From NCBI GenBank assembly GCA_964417935.1, contig CAYQKF010000006.1, positions 17,182-81,181 on the forward strand: a stretch of DNA of 64,000 bases. Reading direction: 5' to 3'. Both the position numbers and the translations under genes were made by a program. This document shows, piece after piece, positions 34,053 through 42,214 of the stretch; positions within the stretch are counted from its first letter, which is position 1; each line of letters opens with the position of its first letter. The notes beneath the pieces are model-generated. The model was not told the DNA's origin. It did not search any database and saw only the letters and a program-made list of their open reading frames with translations. Source of the stretch: NIOZ-UU13 sp964417935. GTDB taxonomy: Bacteria > Planctomycetota > Phycisphaerae > Sedimentisphaerales > Anaerobacaceae.

Positions 34053-35477
34053 ATGTCGAGAACAATTAGAAATGTCTTATTCATAACAGTTTTTGGCCTC
34101 GGATTATCTTTGATTAGCCCGGCCTTTTATGGTACTGCACAGGCGGCAGATGCTACTCTGCGAACTATGCTCTGCGAAGTGCTGAGAAGCACGAGTCGCA
34201 GTGTAGCAAGCGCTACGCATAGCAGAGGTAGCACGCTTGCTACCCTGCGAAGTAGCACGCTACGTAGCACGAGACATAGCACGAGTTGGCCCAATTGGCG
34301 GGGACCAAATCACAACGGAATATCGACCGAAACCGGCTGGGCTGCCAGCCCCCGCGTCTCCCGACGCGAGTCGGGGCGGCGGGCAGCCCGGCCAAAAGAA
34401 AAAGCGAAAACCTTATGGAAAGCTTTTGTTGGAACCGGATTTTCTTCGATTGCTGTAAGTAATGGCCGTGCCTACACAATGGGCAATATCAATAATAACG
34501 ACATACTTTATTGTTTCGATGCTGAAACGGGCAAAGAAATATGGAAGAAATCCTATAAGTGTCCTTTATTTAATAAGCAACATGAAGGGGGCCCCACTGC
34601 AACACCAACGGTGGATGGTGACTCAATTTACACCTTCAGCAAGGATGGTGATGTTTTGTGTTTCAAAGCAGCGACCGGCCGTGTGGTTTGGCATAAATAT
34701 CTAAACAGGGAATTTAGCGTTAAACACCCCACCTGGTACTTTGCCGGCTCGCCACTTATAATCGACAACTTGGTCATTCTTAACGCAGGTACTTACGGCT
34801 TCGCCCTCGATAAAACTGACGGCAGTGTGATATGGGAAAATGGAAACAGCCCTTGTGGCTACGCTACTGCGGTGCCTTATACTGCGGGCAATCAAAAATG
34901 TGTGGCAATGGTTGTATCCAGGGAAATTGTGGGATTGATTGCGGCAACGGGTGAAAAAATCTGGCAATTCCCCTGGAAAACCAGTTATGATATTAATGTG
35001 GCAGACCCCATCATTTTAGGTGATACTGTATTCGTTTCTTCCGGATATAACAAAGGCTGTGCGCTTTTGAAAATCAATGGGAGTAATGTTACCGAGCTTT
35101 GGCGCAATAAGAATATGCGGAATCACGTCAATAGTTCCATTTTGTGGGAAGGACACATATACGGGTTTGACGGCCAGGTTAACGGCGGAGGTCAGTTCAG
35201 ATGTATCAATTACGAAACTGCCGAGGTCAAGTGGTCACAGAAAGGAATGGGTACCGGCTCGCTTATGCTCGCCGATGGCAAGCTGATTATCCTCAGCGAA
35301 ACAGGAAAGCTGATAATTGCATTAGCTTCGCCAGAAGGATTCAGGGAACTTTTGTCGGCGCAGATATTAACGGGCAAATGCTGGACTGTTCCGACCCTGG
35401 CAAACGGCAGAATCTATGCACGTAATGCCAACGGACACCTGGTTTGTGTTAACCTCAGCAGTGAAGGTGGAGGATAG
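34053..35477 (+). CDS. PQQ-like beta-propeller protein, secreted (paralogue 2, with insertions)
   Basis: A 474-residue paralogue of the previous protein, with a similar signal peptide and blades. Compared with paralogue 1 it contains two extra in-frame segments. About 45 residues (34-78, rich in Ser, Thr and Arg) lie between AQAAD and WPNWRGP, encoded by repetitive DNA at 34152-34286. A second segment, with a net gain of about 13 residues, lies between GWAAS and TLWK and is encoded by the palindrome at 34348-34377 plus flanks. The reading frame and all downstream blades remain intact. The first insertion follows the predicted signal-cleavage region, so the mature protein would carry a long flexible N-terminal tail. 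Confidence 0.87.
   Translation: MSRTIRNVLFITVFGLGLSLISPAFYGTAQAADATLRTMLCEVLRSTSRSVASATHSRGSTLATLRSSTLRSTRHSTSWPNWRGPNHNGISTETGWAASPRVSRRESGRRAARPKEKAKTLWKAFVGTGFSSIAVSNGRAYTMGNINNNDILYCFDAETGKEIWKKSYKCPLFNKQHEGGPTATPTVDGDSIYTFSKDGDVLCFKAATGRVVWHKYLNREFSVKHPTWYFAGSPLIIDNLVILNAGTYGFALDKTDGSVIWENGNSPCGYATAVPYTAGNQKCVAMVVSREIVGLIAATGEKIWQFPWKTSYDINVADPIILGDTVFVSSGYNKGCALLKINGSNVTELWRNKNMRNHVNSSILWEGHIYGFDGQVNGGGQFRCINYETAEVKWSQKGMGTGSLMLADGKLIILSETGKLIIALASPEGFRELLSAQILTGKCWTVPTLANGRIYARNANGHLVCVNLSSEGGG
34152..34286 (+). repeat. in-gene repetitive insertion, 135 bp
   Basis: Rich in GTAGCAC, CTCTGCGAA and AGCACGA motifs, some inverted. Absent from the paralogues at 32715 and 35575, giving clean boundaries and a length divisible by three. 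Confidence 0.75.
34348..34377. repeat. GCCCC-GCGTC palindrome, in-gene copy 2
   Basis: GCCCC, CGCGTC, TCCC, GACGCG, AGTC, GGGGC. It is read one base out of phase relative to the copy at 28357, giving SPRVSRRESG instead of APASPDASRG. Confidence 0.75.
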
Positions 35478-35574
35478 ATAAGTCCAGTCAATTCAGATTA
35501 TGGTTTCAATAATCCACACATAATTCCTGTCTATCAAAATAGTTATGGTACTGTTTTTGGAAAGGTTTACGAAT

Positions 35575-36900
35575 ATGCTAAGAACAAGTAGAGAATATCT
35601 ATCAGTAACAGTTTTTGCTCTTGCACTATGTCTAATTGGATTGAGCTATCATAGTGCCGCCAGGGCCGTCGATTGGCCTCAGTGGCGAGGACCAAATCGT
35701 GATGGAATATGTACCGAGACGGGTCTGCTTAAAAGTTGGCCCGAGGGAGGACCGAAACTCTTGTGGGAGCTTACCGGTCTTGGGAAAGGATATTCCAGTC
35801 TCGCAATCGTTGACGGCAGGCTATATACGATGGGCGACATCCGCCTTGGTTCCGAAAAAGTGCAATGCGTTCTTGCCTACGACCTGTCCACGCGCAGACG
35901 GTTATGGGCAGCCGAAGTCGGGCCGACACATAAGGATGGCCCACGCTGCACACCGACCGTCGATGATGAACTCATTTACGCAATAGGCACGGCTGGTGAT
36001 GTAGTTTGTATCGATGGGGATACCGGCAAAGTGCGCTGGAGTAAGAATTTCCAAGATGACTTAGGCGGAGGAAAAAATCCTAACTGGAAATTTAGCGAGT
36101 CGCCGCTTGTCGATGGCGACAAATTATTATGTACACCCGGTGGTAGGAACGCCGTCATCGCCGCGCTCAATAAGGAGACCGGAGAACTTATCTGGAAATC
36201 TTCGATGCCCGACATTGGACCAAAGGGAAAAGACGAAGCAGGCTATTCGTCCATCGTTGTAGCTAAGACCGGCGGTATCCAACAATATGTTCAGTTAACC
36301 AACAAGGGATTGATAGGCATCGATGCAAAAGATGGCAGATTTCTCTGGGGATACAACAGGATAGCAAACCGAACCGCCAGTGTCTCGACCCCTGTCATTC
36401 ACGGAGATTATATATTCTGTTCTACTGCTTACCGCACCGGCAGCGCACTGCTCAGGCTGTCCGCTGCGGGCAGCAGTGTCGATGCAAAAGAGATTTACTT
36501 CCTCGATGACCGTACTTTCCAGAACCATCATGGCGGCTTTGTCCGCATCGGCGATTATATCTACGGCGGCCATGACCACAACAAGGGCAAGCCAACCTGC
36601 ATTGAAATGAAGACCGGAAAAATAATGTGGCAGGAAAATCAACCGGGTGGAGGCTCGTCAGCCGTGCTTTATGCAGACGGCCACTTGTACTTCCGCTACC
36701 AGGACAATGTCTTGGCTCTCATTGAGGCCGATCCTCACAAATACAATCTCAAAGGCACCTTTAAGCTTCCTAAACGCGAGGGTATGAGTGACCCCGGCTG
36801 GGCGCACCTTGTAATCGTCGATGGCCGGCTCTATGCCCGCCACGCAGACGTTTTGATGGTCTATGATATCAGAGAAAAACACGCTCACGCAGACCAATAG
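35575..36900 (+). CDS. PQQ-like beta-propeller protein, secreted (paralogue 3)
   Basis: A 441-residue member of the same family with a signal peptide (about 1-27, ending near ARA), entry motif DWPQWRGPNRDGIC and six to seven blades. It is more distant from paralogues 1 and 2 than they are from each other, and its first blades agree with paralogue 1 in lacking the two insertions seen at 34152 and 34348. The ATG at 35575 has AAAGG about ten bases upstream; a frame beginning at 35545 is less likely. It ends the propeller block. Confidence 0.85.
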   Translation: MLRTSREYLSVTVFALALCLIGLSYHSAARAVDWPQWRGPNRDGICTETGLLKSWPEGGPKLLWELTGLGKGYSSLAIVDGRLYTMGDIRLGSEKVQCVLAYDLSTRRRLWAAEVGPTHKDGPRCTPTVDDELIYAIGTAGDVVCIDGDTGKVRWSKNFQDDLGGGKNPNWKFSESPLVDGDKLLCTPGGRNAVIAALNKETGELIWKSSMPDIGPKGKDEAGYSSIVVAKTGGIQQYVQLTNKGLIGIDAKDGRFLWGYNRIANRTASVSTPVIHGDYIFCSTAYRTGSALLRLSAAGSSVDAKEIYFLDDRTFQNHHGGFVRIGDYIYGGHDHNKGKPTCIEMKTGKIMWQENQPGGGSSAVLYADGHLYFRYQDNVLALIEADPHKYNLKGTFKLPKREGMSDPGWAHLVIVDGRLYARHADVLMVYDIREKHAHADQ

Positions 36901-36987
36901 CAATGGTATAATTGCTGATGAATTAAACATCTGCAAATGTTCTAACTAAAGTTTTGCAAAAGTCTTGTTCTAAGAGAAAAGATATTA

Positions 36988-37545
36988 GTGAACAAAGAAA
37001 TATCAGACAACCCAGACCATCAAGACAACGCATCTTTGCGTGAATACTCACCTGCTCATGAGCTTATCAACAATATTCCCTACTTAGCTATGACAGTGCT
37101 GGGAACGGTTATTTTCGCCGTAGCTCTTGGCGGCTCAGCTTTGGGACTGACAGTCGCGGCTGCTTATCTGATATACGGCCTGGTGGGGGCTTTCTGGATT
37201 ATGATATTTGTATGTCCCTCCTGCAGGTATTGGAACACAAAGTCCTGTCCTTGTGGATATGGCCGCATAGCTGCAAACTTTCGTAAAAAGAAACCCGTCG
37301 AGTGCTTCAGTGAGAAGTTCAAAAAGCACATACCTGTGATAGCGCCTTTGTGGTTCATACCGGTATTAGTCGGCGTGCCTCTTGTCATACGCAGCTTCTC
37401 CTGGACTCTTTTGGTTTTAATTGTTGTATTTGCCCTTGAGGCATTTGTAGTTTTGCCGCTGGTTTCGACCAAACATGGCTGCAAAGAGTGCCCTCAGAAA
37501 GATTCATGTCCCTGGATGAAGCACAAAGGCAAACCTGCAGCTTGA
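36988..37545 (+). CDS. four-TM membrane protein with cysteine pairs
   Basis: A 185-residue protein of unrecognised family. Two TM helices (about 32-73) are followed by a cytoplasmic cysteine-rich loop (CPSCRYW, CPCGYG), two more TM helices (about 111-150) and a C-terminal tail with CKECPQKDSCPW. The paired cysteines suggest zinc or Fe-S binding, perhaps a redox or metal-sensing role. A GTG start at 36988 is the only good candidate, although no strong ribosome-binding site is visible. It converges on the URO-D-like gene with only 9 bases between stop codons. It could be an accessory of the redox block upstream, but nothing proves it. Confidence 0.65.
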   Translation: MNKEISDNPDHQDNASLREYSPAHELINNIPYLAMTVLGTVIFAVALGGSALGLTVAAAYLIYGLVGAFWIMIFVCPSCRYWNTKSCPCGYGRIAANFRKKKPVECFSEKFKKHIPVIAPLWFIPVLVGVPLVIRSFSWTLLVLIVVFALEAFVVLPLVSTKHGCKECPQKDSCPWMKHKGKPAA

Positions 37546-37554
37546 CCGGTCTAA

Positions 37555-38625
37555 TTAAGTCCAAAGCTTCTTTTTATCGCTATACGTGCCGTATTCTCGA
37601 ATGGCATCGAACATTGCGAGCACATTTTCAACGGGAGTTTCTTCGAGAATTGTGTCGTGGCTGGCACCGGCGACATAGCCTCCGCCGGGAGCCATGATAT
37701 CAAGCACTTTGCATGTCTCAGAGCGAACGGTTTCCGGCGTACCTTCAATAAGTACATGATGTGAATCGATAGCGCCATTGAAGAGAATCCTGTCTCCGAA
37801 ATTGGCCTTTAGCTCTTTCAGGTCCATCTCATAGCAAGACGGCTGGATGGCATGCAGACCATCGAGACCGGCTTCAATCAGCAACGGAATCAGCCGGGCA
37901 AAGCCACCGCAGCAGTGAAGCTGAACTTTCAAGCGATAGGAATGGCCAAGGTCAATTAGTCTTTTAAGGTGCTGCAGGATGAATCGCTCAAAAAGGTCCG
38001 GACTCAGCAGAGGCCCGGTCTGACCTCCGAAATCATTGCCAATGAAGAATATGTCAATAACGTCCGCAGCAGCATCGAATATTCGCCTGCTGACCGCTGC
38101 ATAGTAATCCACTATGTACTGCATCACCAAATCAACAAGCTCAGGTTCGTCATACATTTTCATATAAAGGTTTTCCATACTCAGCAGGTCAATAGCATCG
38201 TGCCAGAATGGCGACCAGTCACCACCGAGGATTGCGTATTGTCCCTTGTACGTTTGGGCCTCTGCCTTAATCTTTGAAACGTCCATCCACTTCGGGTCAG
38301 GCCAGGGATAATCGTGCACCTGTTTTATTGTGGCATTTGCTAATGGATGGCTCATCGGTTGACCGTAGCCAAGTCCCTGGCGGTGTATGCCGAATACTGT
38401 TCGAGAGGTGGCGCCATCGGAGAGCGAAAACTCCGGTCCGGCGTATTGGGCGAATACCCGCCGGAAATCGTCCCCAAACCGCACACGCAGGCCTTCATCA
38501 TCGAGCTGCAGCTCGCGTTTGGCTTTTTTCCAGAATTCGACCGATGCCCCGCACCAGCACGGCACACGGTCGGGCTCGTCGTGTTCAAATGTTGTTAGAA
38601 CGCGCTCTCGTGATGTCATTTTCAA
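37555..38625 (-). CDS. uroporphyrinogen decarboxylase-like (URO-D/MtaA superfamily) protein
   Basis: A 356-residue TIM-barrel protein. The start (MTSRERVLTTFEHDEPDRVP) and the LHCCGG segment around residue 236 are typical of the URO-D/cobamide methyltransferase superfamily; in MtaA-type members such a His-Cys pair helps bind zinc. Uroporphyrinogen decarboxylases proper have other conserved N-terminal residues, so a role in heme synthesis is not supported. In Planctomycetota such genes commonly occur near carbohydrate and demethylation genes. The substrate is unknown. Start at 38625 or the ATG two codons later. It diverges from the SSS transporter across a region with a perfect palindrome (38697-38723), suggesting shared control. 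Confidence 0.82.
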   Translation of the reverse strand: MKMTSRERVLTTFEHDEPDRVPCWCGASVEFWKKAKRELQLDDEGLRVRFGDDFRRVFAQYAGPEFSLSDGATSRTVFGIHRQGLGYGQPMSHPLANATIKQVHDYPWPDPKWMDVSKIKAEAQTYKGQYAILGGDWSPFWHDAIDLLSMENLYMKMYDEPELVDLVMQYIVDYYAAVSRRIFDAAADVIDIFFIGNDFGGQTGPLLSPDLFERFILQHLKRLIDLGHSYRLKVQLHCCGGFARLIPLLIEAGLDGLHAIQPSCYEMDLKELKANFGDRILFNGAIDSHHVLIEGTPETVRSETCKVLDIMAPGGGYVAGASHDTILEETPVENVLAMFDAIREYGTYSDKKKLWT

Positions 38626-38696
38626 TAAACGACCTTAGTCCCTCGTATCTGTGCCTTCCATAGCACATACTACCCGAACAAAATAGTCTTTTCGAT

Positions 38697-38723
38697 TAGT
38701 CATTTGTAGTAGTCAAATGACTA
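38697..38723. promoter_or_regulatory. putative operator palindrome
   Basis: TAGTCATTTG, 7-base loop TAGTAGT, CAAATGACTA: a perfect 10-base inverted repeat between divergent genes, 72 bases from the URO-D-like start. Size and symmetry suit a dimeric regulator; no T-run is present. Confidence 0.5.
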
Positions 38724-38885
38724 TCTGCCTCAGGTAAAACCCAAATCAAACAACCGTCTATTTTCCATAACGTGCACGGCGAGTTGAGTTTTCTGGTCGT
38801 CATAATACACGAATCAGCCGTCAAATATCAAGCTACTTCCCAAATATTGGTTATCTGGAATCAGCCTTTCCAAACGCTTTTGTAC

Positions 38886-38913
38886 TTGACAGTGTGCTCT
38901 TATACACTATTGT
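38886..38913 (+). promoter_or_regulatory. putative promoter of the SSS transporter gene
   Basis: Perfect TTGACA (38886-38891), 16-base spacer, TATTGT (38908-38913), about 70 bases upstream of the start codon. Confidence 0.4.
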
Positions 38914-38980
38914 TCACAACTTGGTTATGAAACATTAGTATTTCACAGCTTAGTCACTTATTCCGATGGAGAATAATCTT

Positions 38981-40624
38981 ATGCTTGCGGCAGGTTTAGC
39001 AATGGACCCAATCGATTTGACCATAATAGTTGTATATCTGGTCGGTATTGTTACCATCGGCTGTTTAGCCGGCTTTCGTCAACGCAGAACAGCAGAAGGG
39101 CAAGGCTATTTTCTTGCCGGTAGAACGCTCACGTGGCCCGTTATCGGTCTGGCACTTTTCTCGACGAACATCTCGACTGTACACCTCGTCAGTCTGGCAG
39201 AAGAAGGTTACAGCAACGGCCTTGCGTATGGCAACTTCGAGTGGATGGCGGCATTTACCCTAATCATTTTAGCATTATTCTTTGCTCCTTTTTATCTCCG
39301 TGCTAAGGTGGCAACACTGCCTGATTTTCTTGAGAAGCGTTACAGCCGACCCTGCCGCGACTGGCTGGCTTTACTTTCTATAATCTCGGCTGTCTTCATC
39401 CACATCGGCTTTTCTCTTTATGCCGGTGCTGTTGTGCTGGAAGGTATGTTCGGCATCAACATTATGACGAGCATTATTTCCGTTGCAGTACTGACAGGCC
39501 TCTATACTATTATTGGAGGCCTGTTAGCTGTTGTTTTGACCGAGTCGATTCAAACTATTGTTCTTGTGTTAGGAGCGGTCTGTGTAACAGTAATTGGACT
39601 CTATCACGCGGGCGGTTGGTCAGGATTGGTTGATAGTGTTGAACCGGTCAAACTGACTGTTCTGCGACCACATGGTGACGCTTCAGGTCTACCGTGGTAT
39701 TCGGTTTTTCTGGGCTATCCTATCATTGGCATCTGGTACTGGTGTGCCGACCAGACGATTGTTCAGCGGGTACTCGGTGCTAAAGATGCCAATCACGCTC
39801 GCGTAGGGCCTTTGTTTGCCGGCTTTATAAAAATCCTGCCTGTATTTATCTTCGTGCTCCCGGGGTTGATTTGCCTCGGACTAATCAACCAGGGTGAACT
39901 GCCAGATACGTTGGAGCACCCGCGACATACATACTCATTTATGATTAACCACTTGTTACCTGTTGGCCTCAAAGGCGTAGTCGCCGCGGCACTATTAGCG
40001 GCACTAATGAGCACAGTCTCCGGAGCCTTGAACTCCATCGCCACACTGTTTAGTTATGACATTTACAAGCGATGGCGCCCCCAGACCTCCGACAGGACTT
40101 TAGTAATCATAGGGCGTATAGTTACGTTCGCTGCTATGATTGCCGCCATAGTATGGTCACCGTATGTAAGCCATTACCCAAGCATCTTCCAGGGAATTAC
40201 CGCAATAATCTGTTACATTTCTCCGCCCATTACAGTTGTGTTTATCTTTGGCGTATTCTGGCGACGGGCCAGTGGTAAAGCAGCTTTTGTTACGCTCTGG
40301 CTCGGGTCAGCTATGGGATTGGTGGTCTTTTTGCTCGATTGGTTCAAGGACAAGGACTGGCTAAAGCAATATATCGAATGGAAAGTCCCACCTATGATGG
40401 CAACCTTTTATTTAGCTGTACTGTGCTCTGCGGTGCTGGTTATTGTATCGTTGTTTAAACCTCATAAACATACTCCTGAAAGCGAAAAATTAGTGTGGGC
40501 CAATCCGATGCAAGCCCTGCATGACAAAGGCTGGAGTGGCATCGGCAATTATAAATTCCTGACTGTTTTACTTTTCGTTACGATGGTTGTATTGTATGTG
40601 ATATTCAGCATAAAGCCGTCATAA
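38981..40624 (+). CDS. sodium:solute symporter (SSS family)
   Basis: A 547-residue transporter with about 13-14 TM helices in the SSS fold. The first helices contain GxxQRRTAEGQGYFLAGRTL-type sequence (typical 'YFLAGR' motif), and the GLYTIIGGLLAVVLTESIQ and LMSTVSGALNSIATLFSYDIY segments correspond to the Na+-site helices of vSGLT-like proteins. It probably imports a sugar or related polar solute with Na+. I prefer ATG at 38981 (GGAG 9 bases upstream) over ATG at 38966. The lipoprotein mutarotase starts 14 bases after its stop, which points to a monosaccharide substrate. Confidence 0.9.
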   Translation: MLAAGLAMDPIDLTIIVVYLVGIVTIGCLAGFRQRRTAEGQGYFLAGRTLTWPVIGLALFSTNISTVHLVSLAEEGYSNGLAYGNFEWMAAFTLIILALFFAPFYLRAKVATLPDFLEKRYSRPCRDWLALLSIISAVFIHIGFSLYAGAVVLEGMFGINIMTSIISVAVLTGLYTIIGGLLAVVLTESIQTIVLVLGAVCVTVIGLYHAGGWSGLVDSVEPVKLTVLRPHGDASGLPWYSVFLGYPIIGIWYWCADQTIVQRVLGAKDANHARVGPLFAGFIKILPVFIFVLPGLICLGLINQGELPDTLEHPRHTYSFMINHLLPVGLKGVVAAALLAALMSTVSGALNSIATLFSYDIYKRWRPQTSDRTLVIIGRIVTFAAMIAAIVWSPYVSHYPSIFQGITAIICYISPPITVVFIFGVFWRRASGKAAFVTLWLGSAMGLVVFLLDWFKDKDWLKQYIEWKVPPMMATFYLAVLCSAVLVIVSLFKPHKHTPESEKLVWANPMQALHDKGWSGIGNYKFLTVLLFVTMVVLYVIFSIKPS

Positions 40625-40638
40625 AGGAGATTATTATA

Positions 40639-41061
40639 ATGAGAAATTCCGACAAGTTTATTGTGATTACCGCAGCATTATTAGCCCTTTGCTTTCTATT
40701 TGCCGGCTGCACCCAGCAAAGGGTAACGCGCTACGGCAGCGTCATTGGGCTAAGAACGGAAAAGCTCGAAGAATATAAGCGTCTGCATGCGGATGTCTGG
40801 CCGGGAGTGCTGAAAATGATAAAAGAATGTAATATCCGCAACTATTCGATTTACCTCGGCGAGCTGGAAGAGGGCAAATACTACCTGTTCAGTTACTTCG
40901 AATATACCGGCGATGACTTCGAGGCAGATATGGCCAAGATGGCTGCCGATGCCACGACACAAAAATGGTGGACATTCTGCGAGCCTTGTCAGGCCCCAAT
41001 ACCAACCCGAAAAGAGGGCGAATGGTGGGCCAGTATGGAAGAAGTTTTTCACTGTGACTAA
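40639..41061 (+). CDS. L-rhamnose mutarotase-family lipoprotein
   Basis: A 140-residue protein. The first 23 residues form a lipoprotein signal ending in a lipobox (LFAGC), so the mature protein is tethered outside the inner membrane. The remaining 105 residues match the RhaM/FucU-like dimeric alpha-beta barrel: an RYGSVIGLRTEKLEEYKRLH start, HADVWPGVL, then NYSIYLGELEEG and the closing WWxxMEEVFHCD. RhaM enzymes interconvert sugar anomers and normally lack an export signal, so this placement is unusual. It follows the SSS transporter by 14 bases and has an AGGAG site. It could speed delivery of the correct anomer of rhamnose or fucose to the transporter (inference). Confidence 0.85.
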   Translation: MRNSDKFIVITAALLALCFLFAGCTQQRVTRYGSVIGLRTEKLEEYKRLHADVWPGVLKMIKECNIRNYSIYLGELEEGKYYLFSYFEYTGDDFEADMAKMAADATTQKWWTFCEPCQAPIPTRKEGEWWASMEEVFHCD

Positions 41062-41105
41062 CTCGCAAAAAGAATTAAGAATTTACTCAAACTGACCGAT
41101 TTTCT

Positions 41106-41168
41106 ATGTCATTCCCGCACCTGCTTTCGCAGGTGTAAACTTATCCCCGCGAAAGCGGGGAGCGGGAA
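41106..41168. repeat. GCGAAAGCGGGG-type hairpin repeat
   Basis: It begins TGTCATTCCCGC and ends GCGGGAAT, enclosing CACCTGCTTTCGCAGGTG and CCCCGCGAAAGCGGGG. It resembles the core of the element at 5664-5728. Confidence 0.65.
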
Positions 41169-41240
41169 TCCACACTATTGATACTGTGATATCATAAAAG
41201 CAGAGCAATCACGCCTCAAAATATAAGTTATATTCAACAG

Positions 41241-41270
41241 TTGACAATAAACGCGCAGTTAGCTTAATAT
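41241..41270 (+). promoter_or_regulatory. putative promoter of the SDR gene
   Basis: TTGACA (41241-41246), 18-base spacer, TAATAT (41265-41270). About 120 bases upstream of the ATG. Confidence 0.4.
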
Positions 41271-41390
41271 AGCCGACATTGAAAAGCATGGTTAGATGAG
41301 GCAGAGCCCCAGAATTCCGGATAACGTTTTGTAAGCTATGTGAACGCTCCAAAAAACAAACAACTATTTCGAAGAAAAGAGGACTGAATA

Positions 41391-42122
41391 ATGGATTTAA
41401 ATGGCAAAATCGTCTTGGTCGTCGGTGGAGGAGGCGGCATCGGCTTAGGCATTGCAAAGGCCCTTGCGGCCCAAGGCTGCAAAGTGGCACTGGCTGACAA
41501 CAATGAAGAGGCTTTGCTTGCGGCTGCCAAAGCCGCCGACGCTGCGGCACCGTTTCACTGGCGAAATTGTGATGTTACAAACCGTGAGCAAGTAGCACAA
41601 CTATTTCAATGGCTTGGCGAGGAACTCGGCTCTATAGACATCCTCGTCAACTGTGCGGGTATCAATATCGGCAACCGGATGATGGCCAATATCGACCCCG
41701 CCGACTTTGACCGTGTGATGGCGGTCAATACCACGGGAACATTTAATTGTATTCACGCTGCCCTGCCCATTATGCGAGAAAAACACTCGGGGCTCATCAT
41801 CAATATTGTCTCTCTGGCCGGTAAGCGTGTGATGCCCTTGGCGGGGATGCCCTACTGCGTATCAAAGTTTGCCGCAGGTGCTCTGGGCACATTCGTCAAC
41901 TTGGAAGAGTGCGCGAACGGCATCAAGGTAACGAACATTTACCCCGGCGAAACCAATACACCCATCGTCGATAAACGACCCACGCCGCCGCCACCTGAGA
42001 AGCGCGCAAAAATGCTCCAGCCGGAGGACATCGCCGCCTGTGTCGTAGCCGTTGCCAAACTTCCACCTCGTGCGGTCGTGCCCGAGTTAGTGATAACACC
42101 TCCGCATATGATGCTTGGCTGA
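41391..42122 (+). CDS. short-chain dehydrogenase/reductase (SDR)
   Basis: A 243-residue classical SDR. The cofactor motif GGGGGIGLGIAKAL is at about residues 12-25, NCAG at about 87-90, and the active-site YCVSK at about 152-156 (Tyr152, Lys156). The serine of the catalytic triad is in the NIVSLAGKR strand. The enzyme is cytoplasmic with no signal peptide. In this context (mutarotases, transporters, sugar isomerase) it may oxidise a sugar such as fucose or rhamnose, or a sugar acid, but the substrate cannot be read from the sequence. Confidence 0.9.
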   Translation: MDLNGKIVLVVGGGGGIGLGIAKALAAQGCKVALADNNEEALLAAAKAADAAAPFHWRNCDVTNREQVAQLFQWLGEELGSIDILVNCAGINIGNRMMANIDPADFDRVMAVNTTGTFNCIHAALPIMREKHSGLIINIVSLAGKRVMPLAGMPYCVSKFAAGALGTFVNLEECANGIKVTNIYPGETNTPIVDKRPTPPPPEKRAKMLQPEDIAACVVAVAKLPPRAVVPELVITPPHMMLG

Positions 42123-42214
42123 ATTCTTCGGCAATCAAAGTTGTTTGTAAAAGCTTGTGTTACCTGACTGGTTGAGTAAGATAATAGGGGGTAAGGCAAT
42201 ATGAGGGCTTAGTT

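Larger units (their letters stand above)
38626..38980. other. divergent intergenic regulatory region
   Basis: About 355 bases separate two divergent starts. It contains the palindrome at 38697-38723 and a promoter-like site at 38886-38913. No open frame of note. Confidence 0.5.
41062..41390. other. intergenic region with repeat and promoter
   Basis: No gene. It contains a hairpin repeat at 41106-41168 (ATTCCCGC...GCGGGAAT around two further hairpins) and a promoter-like site at 41241-41270. Confidence 0.55.

Noticed and set aside
14754..36900. True quinoprotein dehydrogenases
   Set aside because: The propeller blades are clear, but quinone-binding, calcium-ligand and heme motifs were not recognised, so only 'PQQ-like' is used.
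37555..38625. Heme-biosynthetic hemE
   Set aside because: The His-Cys segment and N-terminus fit the wider URO-D/methyltransferase superfamily, and no heme genes are nearby.
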